Positions 18,779-25,738 of a DNA stretch of 64,000 nt are shown piece by piece. Every line of letters starts with the position of its first letter. The stretch's first letter is position 1. The stretch comes from Echinicola strongylocentroti (GTDB lineage: Bacteria > Bacteroidota > Bacteroidia > Cytophagales > Cyclobacteriaceae). The notes under the pieces are model-generated. The model was not told where the DNA came from. It did not search any database and was given only the letters and a program-made list of their open reading frames with translations. The DNA is taken from contig NZ_CP030041.1 of NCBI RefSeq assembly GCF_003260975.1, positions 5,893,501 through 5,957,500 on the forward strand, in the 5' to 3' direction. The position numbers and the translations under genes were made by a program.

Positions 18779-18913
18779 TACCGCCAACAATGGTTATACG
18801 TAATGCGGGTTAAAGTACAGATATGAAAGCAATTACATTAAATAAACTAACTGCTAAACGGACAGTAAAGTACCTTGAAAACCCGCACTACGCATAGCCG
18901 AACCGTTAGCTTG
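18779..18913 (+). other. attC-like imperfect inverted repeat
   Basis: Starts CCGCCAACAATGG and ends CATAGCCGAACCGTTAGC. Inner arms pair: GGTTATACGTAATGCGGG with the reverse complement of CCCGCACTACGCATAGCC, giving a hairpin of about 120 bases like long integron attC sites. The terminal GTTAGCT matches the R' core GTTRRRY at 6 of 7 positions. TACCGCCAACA is the inverse of TGTTGGCGGTA at 16390-16400, which is what the start of the same cassette should be. No integrase is in view. Confidence 0.5.
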
Positions 18914-18934
18914 CATTTGACTGAACAAACAAAA

Positions 18935-19662
18935 ATGATTGCAATAAAAGAACGAATAGTGAAATCTTATCAAGATACCAAAGACTTTTGTATGATGATA
19001 AAAAATGGTATCAATATCCACAAACAATTTATTTAACAATTTTCATCTTACTAAGTGCAATTAGTTTTTTTCTTAAACCAACATATCAAGTTGTCTTTTT
19101 AGTTATATGGGGAATTCTATTATTTCTAGGAATAGTTACAGTAATTTTTCCATTAAATAAAAAACGGATAAAAACTAAACTAGATGTTGAACCTAAGAAA
19201 AGTAAACACTCTCATTGGGCAAATACTGAATTTAGAGAAGCGCAAATCAAAAAATTCTATGATGCCTTGGTTGAGAATAGAGTATTAAATAAAAATAAGA
19301 AAGATATTGACTTATTAACTTCGTATGAGAAGCTGTTTAAAGATGAAGCTGAGTTATTGAAGTCTAAGGAAAGATTACTTTTAGGTGGTGGAATTCTTCT
19401 ATTGTTTATTTTGCCTGTTTGGAATACTTCAACTGAATTAATTCTATCCGATGGTCAAAATTTTGTGAAAAATATTAAACTAGTATTTAAATTTTTATTC
19501 TTAATCTATTGCTTGATTTACTTTTTAAACTTAATGAGATTTTGGATAGAAGAAATACTAAATAAAACTTATTGGAAATTTATTGACATTAAGCGGAATT
19601 TACATCAGATTAAACTAAACATTGAACTAAAAAACGCAAGCCAATCGAGTAGTCCGACCTGA
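18935..19662 (+). CDS. Hypothetical membrane protein, probable frameshift
   Basis: The natural start appears to be the ATG at 18935 (MIAIKERIVKSYQDTKDF). That frame is soon lost, and translation continues one frame over from about 18988 (LYDDKKWYQYPQTIYLTIF). One more T in the run 18986-18989 would join them; the downstream frame has no ATG before its second half, which supports a lesion. The product has two hydrophobic hairpins (about residues 38-75 and 150-205) around a charged Lys-rich segment. It is very AT-rich compared with the core genes. No family was recognised; it sits alone behind an attC-like site. Confidence 0.5.
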
Positions 19663-19880
19663 GCCAAGTAGCTCAGGTTAAGACTCTCACAGCCCTGCTG
19701 AGCTTGTCGAAGTACCACTCCCGAAAGCTTTCGGGATACGGGTCTTACCGATAGTCCTGTAGAAACAATAGCTTTTTTTGGTTCAGTCAGGAACCGTAAG
19801 TCGCTGCTCAAAGGTAGTTGCTTTCGGGATATTGATGGAATAAAGGCTGCTACTGCTTCTACACAGGGCGTTGGCAACAA
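19638..19880. repeat. Composite intergenic repeat before the toxin-antitoxin pair
   Basis: 19638-19681 (CGAGTAGTCCGACCTGAGCC, then a CTCAGG tail) recurs at 20609-20652 after higA, with a weaker form at 25135-25177. It is followed by GCTGAGCTTGTCGAAG, a motif widely dispersed in bacterial genomes, and by the palindrome CCCGAAAGCTTTCGGG (19720-19735). The stretch ends with GTTGGCAAC (19870-19878), complementary to GTTGCCA found after higA. Confidence 0.6.
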
Positions 19881-19923
19881 GCTGAAAAAAGAAAATTCAT
19901 TACCAATTTGGTAACTTTTTTAT

Positions 19924-19931
19924 TATGTTTG
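19924..19931 (+). promoter_or_regulatory. -7 box TATGTTTG for higBA
   Basis: TATGTTTG fits TAnnTTTG and overlaps the first in-frame ATG (19925), so that ATG is unlikely to be the translation start and GTG 19949 is preferred. An upstream TTTG at 19907-19910 is closer than the usual -33 spacing. Confidence 0.4.
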
Positions 19932-19948
19932 CGACAAACAAATATAAT

Positions 19949-20242
19949 GTGAGAGTAATAGCGAAACGAACTTTACGAGACTTTTGGGAGAAACACGCTG
20001 ACTGTGAAGAACAATTAAAGTCTTGGTTTAGAGAAGCAGAAAAATCCGAATGGAAAAGTATTAATGAATTAAAAAACGATTATCCAAGTGCAAGTATTTT
20101 AAAAGACAATAGAATTGTTTACAATATTAAAGGCAACAACTACCGATTGATTGTAAAATTCAACTTTGAATATCAAATATGCTGGATAAGATTCATCGGA
20201 ACTCACGCAGAATATGACAAAATAGACGCAAATAATATCTGA
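19949..20242 (+). CDS. higB: HigB-family toxin (RelE superfamily mRNA interferase)
   Basis: About 97 residues from the GTG start: (M)RVIAKRTLRDFWEKH, then SWFREAEKSEWKSINELK, SASILKDNRIVYNIKGNNYRLIVK and IRFIGTHAEYDKID. These are the features of the HigB/type II RNase toxin family that cleaves ribosome-bound mRNA, including the GNNYRL strand and the C-terminal GTHAEYDK. The GTG was chosen because the upstream ATG lies inside the likely promoter and family members begin at this Arg-Val-Ile-Ala motif. It is followed after two bases by its antitoxin. Confidence 0.9.
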   Translation: MRVIAKRTLRDFWEKHADCEEQLKSWFREAEKSEWKSINELKNDYPSASILKDNRIVYNIKGNNYRLIVKFNFEYQICWIRFIGTHAEYDKIDANNI

Positions 20243-20244
20243 TT

Positions 20245-20601
20245 ATGAAGATAACACCAATAAGAAACGAAAAAGACTATCAAAACGCTCTGAACAGACT
20301 TGAAGAGATTTTTGATGCAGAAAAAGGAACTAATCAAGGAGATGAATTGGAAATCCTTTCAATCTTAATTGACAGATATGAAAATGAGAACTTTCCAATT
20401 GGAATGCCTGACCCTATTGAGGCAATCAAATTCCGAATGGAGCAAATGGGAATGAAACAAAAAGATTTAGCCAAAGTTGTTGGGTTTAAAAGTAGAGTTA
20501 GTGAAATTTTAAGCAAAAAACGAAAACTGACTTTAGGAATGATAAGAAAACTGAATTCAACACTTCACATTCCGACTGAAGTGTTAGTTCAAGATTATTG
20601 A
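20245..20601 (+). CDS. higA: HigA-family antitoxin with HTH domain
   Basis: 118 residues. The N-terminal half (MKITPIRNEKDYQNALNRLEEIF) is the toxin-contacting helical part typical of long Bacteroidota HigA. The C-terminal half is a XRE-type helix-turn-helix: MGMKQKDLAKVVGFKSRVSEILSKKRKLTL. It neutralises HigB and should autorepress the operon. Gene order toxin-then-antitoxin with a two-base gap is characteristic of higBA. Downstream lies a copy of the CGAGTAG.CCGACCTGAGCC repeat also found upstream, so the pair is flanked by the same sequence. Confidence 0.92.
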   Translation: MKITPIRNEKDYQNALNRLEEIFDAEKGTNQGDELEILSILIDRYENENFPIGMPDPIEAIKFRMEQMGMKQKDLAKVVGFKSRVSEILSKKRKLTLGMIRKLNSTLHIPTEVLVQDY

Positions 20602-20652
20602 TAAAAAAGCCAGTTGCCAGTCGAGTAGCCCGACCTGAGCCAGTTGGCTCAG

Positions 20653-20950
20653 TGATTTTGGAGGTTTAGGGTAAAAGTATCGAGGTCTTTTGGGCCTGTA
20701 TGGTTGGTGTTAGTTGATTACCTACTTACAAACCGAATAATTCCGAGAAACAGTATTGTACCTACGGCACAAGGTGATCCCGTTAGAGCGTGAGTTTATT
20801 TACCAAGCTTTTATTCCTAGCGGCATAAGTCAGGCTGGCTACCTTCCTGACTGGTTTTGCTAATAAAAGTGTTCGCAGGGATGCTCCGTTAGGAGCAAAA
20901 AGGTTGGTGACAGAAAGGAAATACCCTATTTTTAGCAGTGCCGTAGCTAT
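20653..20950 (+). repeat. Long dispersed repeat (about 295 bp), copy 1
   Basis: Aligns over its whole length with 24117-24405: GATTTTGGAGGTTTAGGG at the left, then CAGTATTGTACCTACGG, GAGCGTGAGTTTATTTACCA, GCAGGGATGCTCCGTTAGG and GTGCCGTAG at the right. TGCTCC and GGAGCA form a small hairpin. No intact reading frame is conserved between copies, so it looks like a non-autonomous element rather than a gene. Confidence 0.8.
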
Positions 20951-20960
20951 TTTAAGATTC

Positions 20961-22107
20961 TCATATAATTACATTGTGAGGATAAGCAACACCACGATTT
21001 TGAAATCTAAGTATCGAATCTTTTACAACAATCCCTTCGTCTAAATTGATAGCATAAGTTATTGTTTTATTTTTTTTCCAAAATGCTCTACCTTCTATAA
21101 CTGAAGGCAAATGAGGTATTAATGCAGCCGAGATAGACCTTGAAGCACTTTCCCAAAAATAACTAGGTGTATGATCTACAGCGTAATAATCAATGCTATC
21201 TATCACTATGATTGGGTCTTTAAATGTTGTAGGCTTAGCGAAATAAAACCCCATGCCTTCATCACAACTAACATCGACAATAAGTGTCCCTTTATTTAAC
21301 ATCCCTTTTTCTTCTTCTATTATATAATCGATAGGACTATCAGTATTCTGATATGTTCCATTGATTATAATTTCAGATTCTTTAATTAATTCCAACAAAG
21401 GACGTTCTGAGCCATCGTGTTCTACTACGATCATCCTAGCCTCATTCTCATTTCCTTTTCTGATTCTAGTATAATGCACATCTAAGATTTCTTCTCTAAC
21501 CTCTTCATCTAATCTTTGTACACAGATAGTAATATCTCTATAGCCATGAGCTTTTAAAGCATAAATTGCACCTCTACTTACAGCACCAAAACTGAAAATT
21601 AAAACTTTTCGTTGAATTCCCATAATGTCCATCTATTCCTTTTAATTGGAGAGCATGAATAACAGCACTATACCCAGCCATTTCATTGTTTTTGTAAAAT
21701 GTATGCCTTCCTTTTTGTCCGTTAGAATGCCACATATACATATCTTCGAAAGCAATCAAAGTCAATTTTTTATCTATAGCAATTTGAGTAATCTCTTTTT
21801 GCTGAGCACAATGAGGATACCCCCAAATAATACCTCCTTCTTTGACTTCTTGTAAATCGGCTAAAATAGGTTTAGCAATAATGATATCTCCAATATCTGA
21901 TAAGATTTCTCTACGTGTAGCTATTCCACCTACTAAATCACAAATTTCTTCATCTGAAATATGAAAAGGGGCTCCATACCCTTTTTCAAAAATCAATTGT
22001 TTACGAATGTTTTTTGGAAGTCTTTTTAAATGTTCTGGATGAATTGGTAACCGTCTCTCGTCTTCTTTTTTTGATGTTCCGATAACACCCATTTTTAAAA
22101 AAGTCAT
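20961..22107 (-). pseudogene. N5-(carboxyethyl)ornithine synthase-like / alanine dehydrogenase-PNT family, frameshifted
   Basis: The N-terminal part (MGVIGTSKKEDERRLPIHPE, FEDMYMWHSNGQKGRHTFYK, NNEMAGYSAVIHALQL) is the AlaDh/PNT N-terminal domain as in carboxyethylornithine synthase, which makes an opine-like amino acid from pyruvate and ornithine. The Rossmann part resumes one frame over as GIQRKVLIFSFGAVSRGAIYALKAHG. The shift is one extra base at the CCC run 21619-21621 (GGG on the coding strand); removing one G gives HYGIQRKV and a protein of about 381 residues. It stands alone between repeats. The family is fairly clear; the exact substrate is inference. Confidence 0.72.
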
Positions 22108-22364
22108 TTTTTTTGAATTAAAACGAGTTGCAGAGTAATGACATTTGCAAAGCGTAGGATTAAAACCATTATTAAATAGTTACTTACTAGTAATCAGGCA
22201 TTAAATTGGCCACTAGAGTTTTATGAATCAAGACAGGGACTTTAGTTAAGTCTTAATAATTCGCTAAAGTTTTGCGAAGAGATAAATAATACTTCAACAA
22301 AGATACCTTTAAATAAACTATTATCACTACACTATCGAAAAACCTGTTAAATCGAAACTTTATC

Positions 22365-22462
22365 CTTTAAATTAAAATACCCAAAAAAACTGTTGCCAAT
22401 AACTAAGCATTGGTGTGGCCGGAACGACGGAATCTGGATGCAGTGTAGTCTTTGGTAGATAG
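22365..22462. repeat. Fic-flanking repeat, left copy
   Basis: About 97 bases (TTAAAATACCCAAAAAAACT, GTTGCCAATAACTAAGCATT, GGATGCAGTGTAG) matching 23928-24033 at over 90 percent by eye. The two copies are direct repeats on either side of the Fic gene. The left copy runs into TAGATAGGCTAATGCATATT, the right end of the MITE-like element. Confidence 0.8.
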
Positions 22463-22509
22463 GCTAATGCATATTCCTTTCTCCGGTTCCTGCGGCATCT
22501 ACCTAAAAG

Positions 22510-22752
22510 GGCTCGGTGGTCACGGGCTTTGCAAAGATGTGCTTGCTTACCCGCCCTTATTGGCCTCTGTATACCGTTTCTGTTCGTCAGTACCGGATTT
22601 GCAGTCCCACTTCCTTCACTGTATGCCTCACGGCAACCAGCTTGCGGCTTGCTAATAGCCTTTACCAACTCGCCTGTAAGGGACTTTCACCCTCTGGAAT
22701 ATTTTGGTATCTTCGATACCTGATGCTCATGCTGGGCACACACAATGACTAT
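22510..22752. repeat. ACCAACTCGCCTGTAAGGG repeat, copy 1
   Basis: Aligns with 25384-25633: GGCCTCTGTATACCGTTTC, CACGGCAACCAGCTTGC, ACCAACTCGCCTGTAAGGG, GGTATCTTCGATACCTGATG and GCTGGGCACACA. The internal GGTATCTTCGATACC is a perfect short hairpin. No stable gene is present in the gap 22108-22947. Confidence 0.75.
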
Positions 22753-22918
22753 AAGTTATTGCTTGTTCTCGCCTACTTCTGAAAATCATCGAGGATTTTC
22801 AGTTTGGTGTGTACTTGCAAAGTTAAGTTCTAATCCACGCAACTACTCATCGCCGAGACCGTTGTACTCAATTAAAAAATTCCGTTTCCTTACATAATTT
22901 AAATTAAATGATTGCATC

Positions 22919-22944
22919 TTTGATAGTATCAAATGATAGTATCA
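22919..22944 (+). promoter_or_regulatory. Palindrome and direct repeat before fic
   Basis: TTTGATAGTATCAAA (22919-22933) is a perfect palindrome, and its core GATAGTATC is repeated at 22936-22944. It overlaps the first possible ATG (22933), favouring the ATG at 22948 as start. It is a candidate operator; the inverse GATACTATC also occurs at 25700-25708 before arsA. Confidence 0.4.
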
Positions 22945-22947
22945 CGA

Positions 22948-23901
22948 ATGAATCCACCTTACGAAATAACATCTTCCATTTTAAAATTATTAACTTCTAT
23001 TTCCGAAAAAATTGGAGAGGTTAATGCAAACCTATTAAATAAACCTTCACCTAAATTGAGAAAACAGAATAGAATAAAAACTATTCATTCTTCATTAAAA
23101 ATAGAAGGGAATACACTTACTGAAGAACAAATAACTGCTCTACTTGAAAATAAAAAAATTATTGGTCCAAAAAAAGATGTTCTTGAAGTTTTGAATGCTA
23201 TCAAAATTTATGAGAATTTAGAAAAATATAAGCCTTCTAATGAAAAGTCATTTTTAAAAGCTCATAAAGGCTTAATGGAAGGTCTTATTGAAAACCCCGG
23301 TAAATACAGAAACCAAAGTGTCGGAATCGTAAAAGGTTCGATAGTTGAACATTTAGCACCGCCATTTGGGAATGTCCCTTATTTGATGAAAGAACTTTTT
23401 GAATACCTAAAAAAGTCAGACGAAATTGAATTAATTAAAAGTTGTGTTTTTCATTACGAAATGGAATTTATACATCCATTTTTAGATGGAAATGGTAGAA
23501 TGGGAAGATTATGGCAAACTCTGATTTTAATGACGAGATATCCAGTATTTGAGTTTTTACCTTTTGAAACTTTAATAAGTAGTGACCAAGAAAAATATTA
23601 CAAAGCTTTAGCTGAAAGTGATAAGTCAGGAAATTCAACAAAATTTATTGAATATATGTTAAACGTAATTGATATTTCAATAAGTGAATTATTAGATTTC
23701 AATAATCGGACATTAAACGAAAAAGACAGATTAGAATATTATGTTTCATTAAATAAAACCGAATTTTCAAGAAAAGACTATATGGATATTTTTAAAGATA
23801 TTTCTTCAGCGACAGCAAGTAGAGATTTAAAGACTGGAACTAAATTAGGTTTGTTTGAAAAAATAGGAGAAAAAAATAAAACAATTTATCGATTAAAATA
23901 A
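22948..23901 (+). CDS. Fic-domain AMP-transferase-type protein
   Basis: 317 residues from MNPPYEITSSI. The Fic core HPFLDGNGRMGR (residues 176-187) is complete, so nucleotidyl transfer (usually AMP from ATP to a protein hydroxyl) is possible. The inhibitory helix motif SSLKIEGN (48-55; Ser/Thr-x3-Glu-Gly/Asn) lies N-terminal, making it a class II, self-inhibited Fic that needs no separate antitoxin. The C-terminus (FKDISSATASRDLKTGTKLG) forms a winged helix as in Fic/DOC-associated HTH proteins. Codons are strongly AT-biased, and the gene is bracketed by direct repeats, both suggesting acquisition. Confidence 0.92.
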   Translation: MNPPYEITSSILKLLTSISEKIGEVNANLLNKPSPKLRKQNRIKTIHSSLKIEGNTLTEEQITALLENKKIIGPKKDVLEVLNAIKIYENLEKYKPSNEKSFLKAHKGLMEGLIENPGKYRNQSVGIVKGSIVEHLAPPFGNVPYLMKELFEYLKKSDEIELIKSCVFHYEMEFIHPFLDGNGRMGRLWQTLILMTRYPVFEFLPFETLISSDQEKYYKALAESDKSGNSTKFIEYMLNVIDISISELLDFNNRTLNEKDRLEYYVSLNKTEFSRKDYMDIFKDISSATASRDLKTGTKLGLFEKIGEKNKTIYRLK

Positions 23902-23927
23902 CTGGGTGGATATCCCGGTCGATGTTG

Positions 23928-24033
23928 ACCTTTAAAATTAAAATACCCAAAAAAACTGTTGCCAATAACTAAGCATTGATGTGGCTGGAACGACCGAACC
24001 TGGATGCAGTGTAGGGTGGTCTTTGGTAGATAG
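23928..24033. repeat. Fic-flanking repeat, right copy
   Basis: Matches 22365-22462, with one 6-base insertion (GGGTGG) near its right end. It begins 26 bases after the fic stop codon. Confidence 0.8.
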
Positions 24034-24116
24034 GCGTACCATGGCAGGAAAGAATGCAGTGTTGAACGAGTGGTGCTGGGAGAGGGGTGATTATGGAGAA
24101 AGCTTTTCCTCTTTTG

Positions 24117-24405
24117 TGATTTTGGAGGTTTAGGGTCAAAATTTTGGTGGCTATTGGAGCCTGTATAGTTGGTGTTAGTTGGTCGTCTACTTTCCAGAAA
24201 AATTCCGAGAAGCAGTATTGTACCTACGGTACAAGGTGATCCAGTTGGAGCGTGAGTTTATTTACCAAGCTTTGATGCCTAGTAGCACAAGTCAGGCTAC
24301 CTTCCTGGCTGGTATAGCTAATAAAAGTGTTTGCAGGGATGCTCCGTTAGGAGCAAAAGCTTGGTGACAGCAAGGAAATACGATGTTTTAACAGTGCCGT
24401 AGGTA
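24117..24405 (+). repeat. Long dispersed repeat (about 290 bp), copy 2
   Basis: Second copy of 20653-20950, same orientation, diverged by point changes and small indels. The pair brackets 3.2 kb holding the carboxyethylornithine-synthase-like gene and fic, and could recombine to delete that segment. The rest of the gap 23902-24686 shows no gene. Confidence 0.8.
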
Positions 24406-24574
24406 CTGGCCATCCAAAGGATAGCGATGTGGAATATAAAACACAGGGCCATAGTTATGGGCGAATTTGGTGAGAGCTTTTACTTTTATTGTCTTTGGCC
24501 GTTTGGAATGGGAAATTTTGTAGTATTTGGTGTTGATCATTCTTTTGAATGCCTGTAATTTTAGGTTGCAATAG

Positions 24575-24602
24575 ATAGGCTAATGCATATTCCGGGTTTA
24601 AT
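24575..24602. repeat. Isolated right end of the MITE-like element
   Basis: AGATAGGCTAATGCATATTC plus CGGGTTTA is identical to the right terminus at 60883-60911. No matching left terminus is visible in the 200 bases before it, so this is a fragment or a one-ended relic. Confidence 0.6.
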
Positions 24603-24686
24603 AAAATTTAACAAAAAAGGCTGAGTGTAGATCTAATTTTCCTAATCGCATGAGTAAATAATGTAAAAGCACAAAAAAAAGCAAAT

Positions 24687-25118
24687 ATGACAATCAACAA
24701 AGAAGCACCTGTAGTACAAATAAAAGAGATAATAATTAACGCTACCCCAGAGAAGGTATGGCAAATCCTAACCAATATTGGCAGTTGGAATGAATGGAAT
24801 GAGAGGATAAAGCAACCAACGTTACAAGGCGATTTGGAAGTTGGAAGTAGTTTTACTTGGAAAACAAATGGAAGTAAAATAAAATCCAGGATTCACTCTT
24901 TTTCACCAAACAAAACTCTTGGTTGGAAAGGAAAAGCATTTGGTGCAAGTGCCATTCACAATTGGTATTTGGAACCAACTGAAAATGGCACAAAAGTGAG
25001 CGTCGAAGAAAGTATGGAGGGCTGGATTATCAACTTGATGAAAAAGAAAATGAACGAAAAATTGGCTGATGATATCATTTATTGGCTCGAACAACTAAAA
25101 AAAGAAAGTGAAAAATAA
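24687..25118 (+). CDS. SRPBCC (START-like) family protein
   Basis: 143 residues with the SRPBCC/polyketide-cyclase fold: INATPEKVWQILTNIGSWNEW at the N-terminus, central strands GSSFTWKTNGSKIKSRI, then HNWYLEPTENGTKVSVEESM and a long C-terminal helix LADDIIYWLEQLKK. The fold binds hydrophobic ligands in a helix-grip cavity; no specific ligand or reaction can be named. It is a single gene between repeats in the accessory region. Confidence 0.85.
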   Translation: MTINKEAPVVQIKEIIINATPEKVWQILTNIGSWNEWNERIKQPTLQGDLEVGSSFTWKTNGSKIKSRIHSFSPNKTLGWKGKAFGASAIHNWYLEPTENGTKVSVEESMEGWIINLMKKKMNEKLADDIIYWLEQLKKESEK

Positions 25119-25383
25119 ATAAGACACCCAACCATGGAGTAGTCCGTCCGATCTTGATTCAATTGGCTCAGATTGAGGAACAACACTCGACCCTATGACG
25201 TTTCCTGCCGGGTCACCCGCACAGGATGTATATGGCGGTTCGCAAAGAGGAAGAAAACTGCTCTTTACACCAATATCCTCTTTATACTACTTCTAATATA
25301 AGGGTACACAAAGGCTCCTTATCGACCCCGCCTGACGGACGGCCAGGTTTTTACTTCGCGATACGTTTAGCCCTTCATCTGCC

Positions 25384-25633
25384 CGTGAGGGCTCTTCGGC
25401 TTTACGAAGCTTATGTCCTGTTGACTACTATGGCCTCTGAATGCCGTTCCTGTTAGTAGGTGTTGGATTTTGCAGTCTTGTTTTTACTGGATGCCCCACG
25501 GCAGCCGGCTTGCTAACAGGCTTCACCAACTCGCCTGTATGGGATCTTGGTAGGGATCGGCATAAGCTTTTCACCTTTTGGAATAATTTGGTATCTTCAA
25601 TACCTGATGCCATGCAGGGCACACATAATGATT
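25384..25633. repeat. ACCAACTCGCCTGTATGGG repeat, copy 2
   Basis: Second copy of 22510-22752, carrying a 20-base insertion after CGCCTGTATGGG. The gap 25119-25738 holds this, the weak CCGTCCGATCTTGATTC form of the module-end repeat (25135-25177) and no gene. Confidence 0.7.
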
Positions 25634-25738
25634 GAAAACGCATAGCTTCCTACCGTCAGCTGCGACATCATATACACGCTGTTATTCCTCCTACTAAGTG
25701 ATACTATCGAATAAATTAAAAATATAGCTCACTAAAAT

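Noticed and set aside
22372..22782. Several overlapping short frames on both strands before fic
   Set aside because: They are readings of dispersed non-coding repeats, with indels between copies that break the frames.
24179..24367. 62-codon frame with SVCRDAPLGA
   Set aside because: Part of the 290-bp repeat; the equivalent frame is broken in the copy at 20653-20950.
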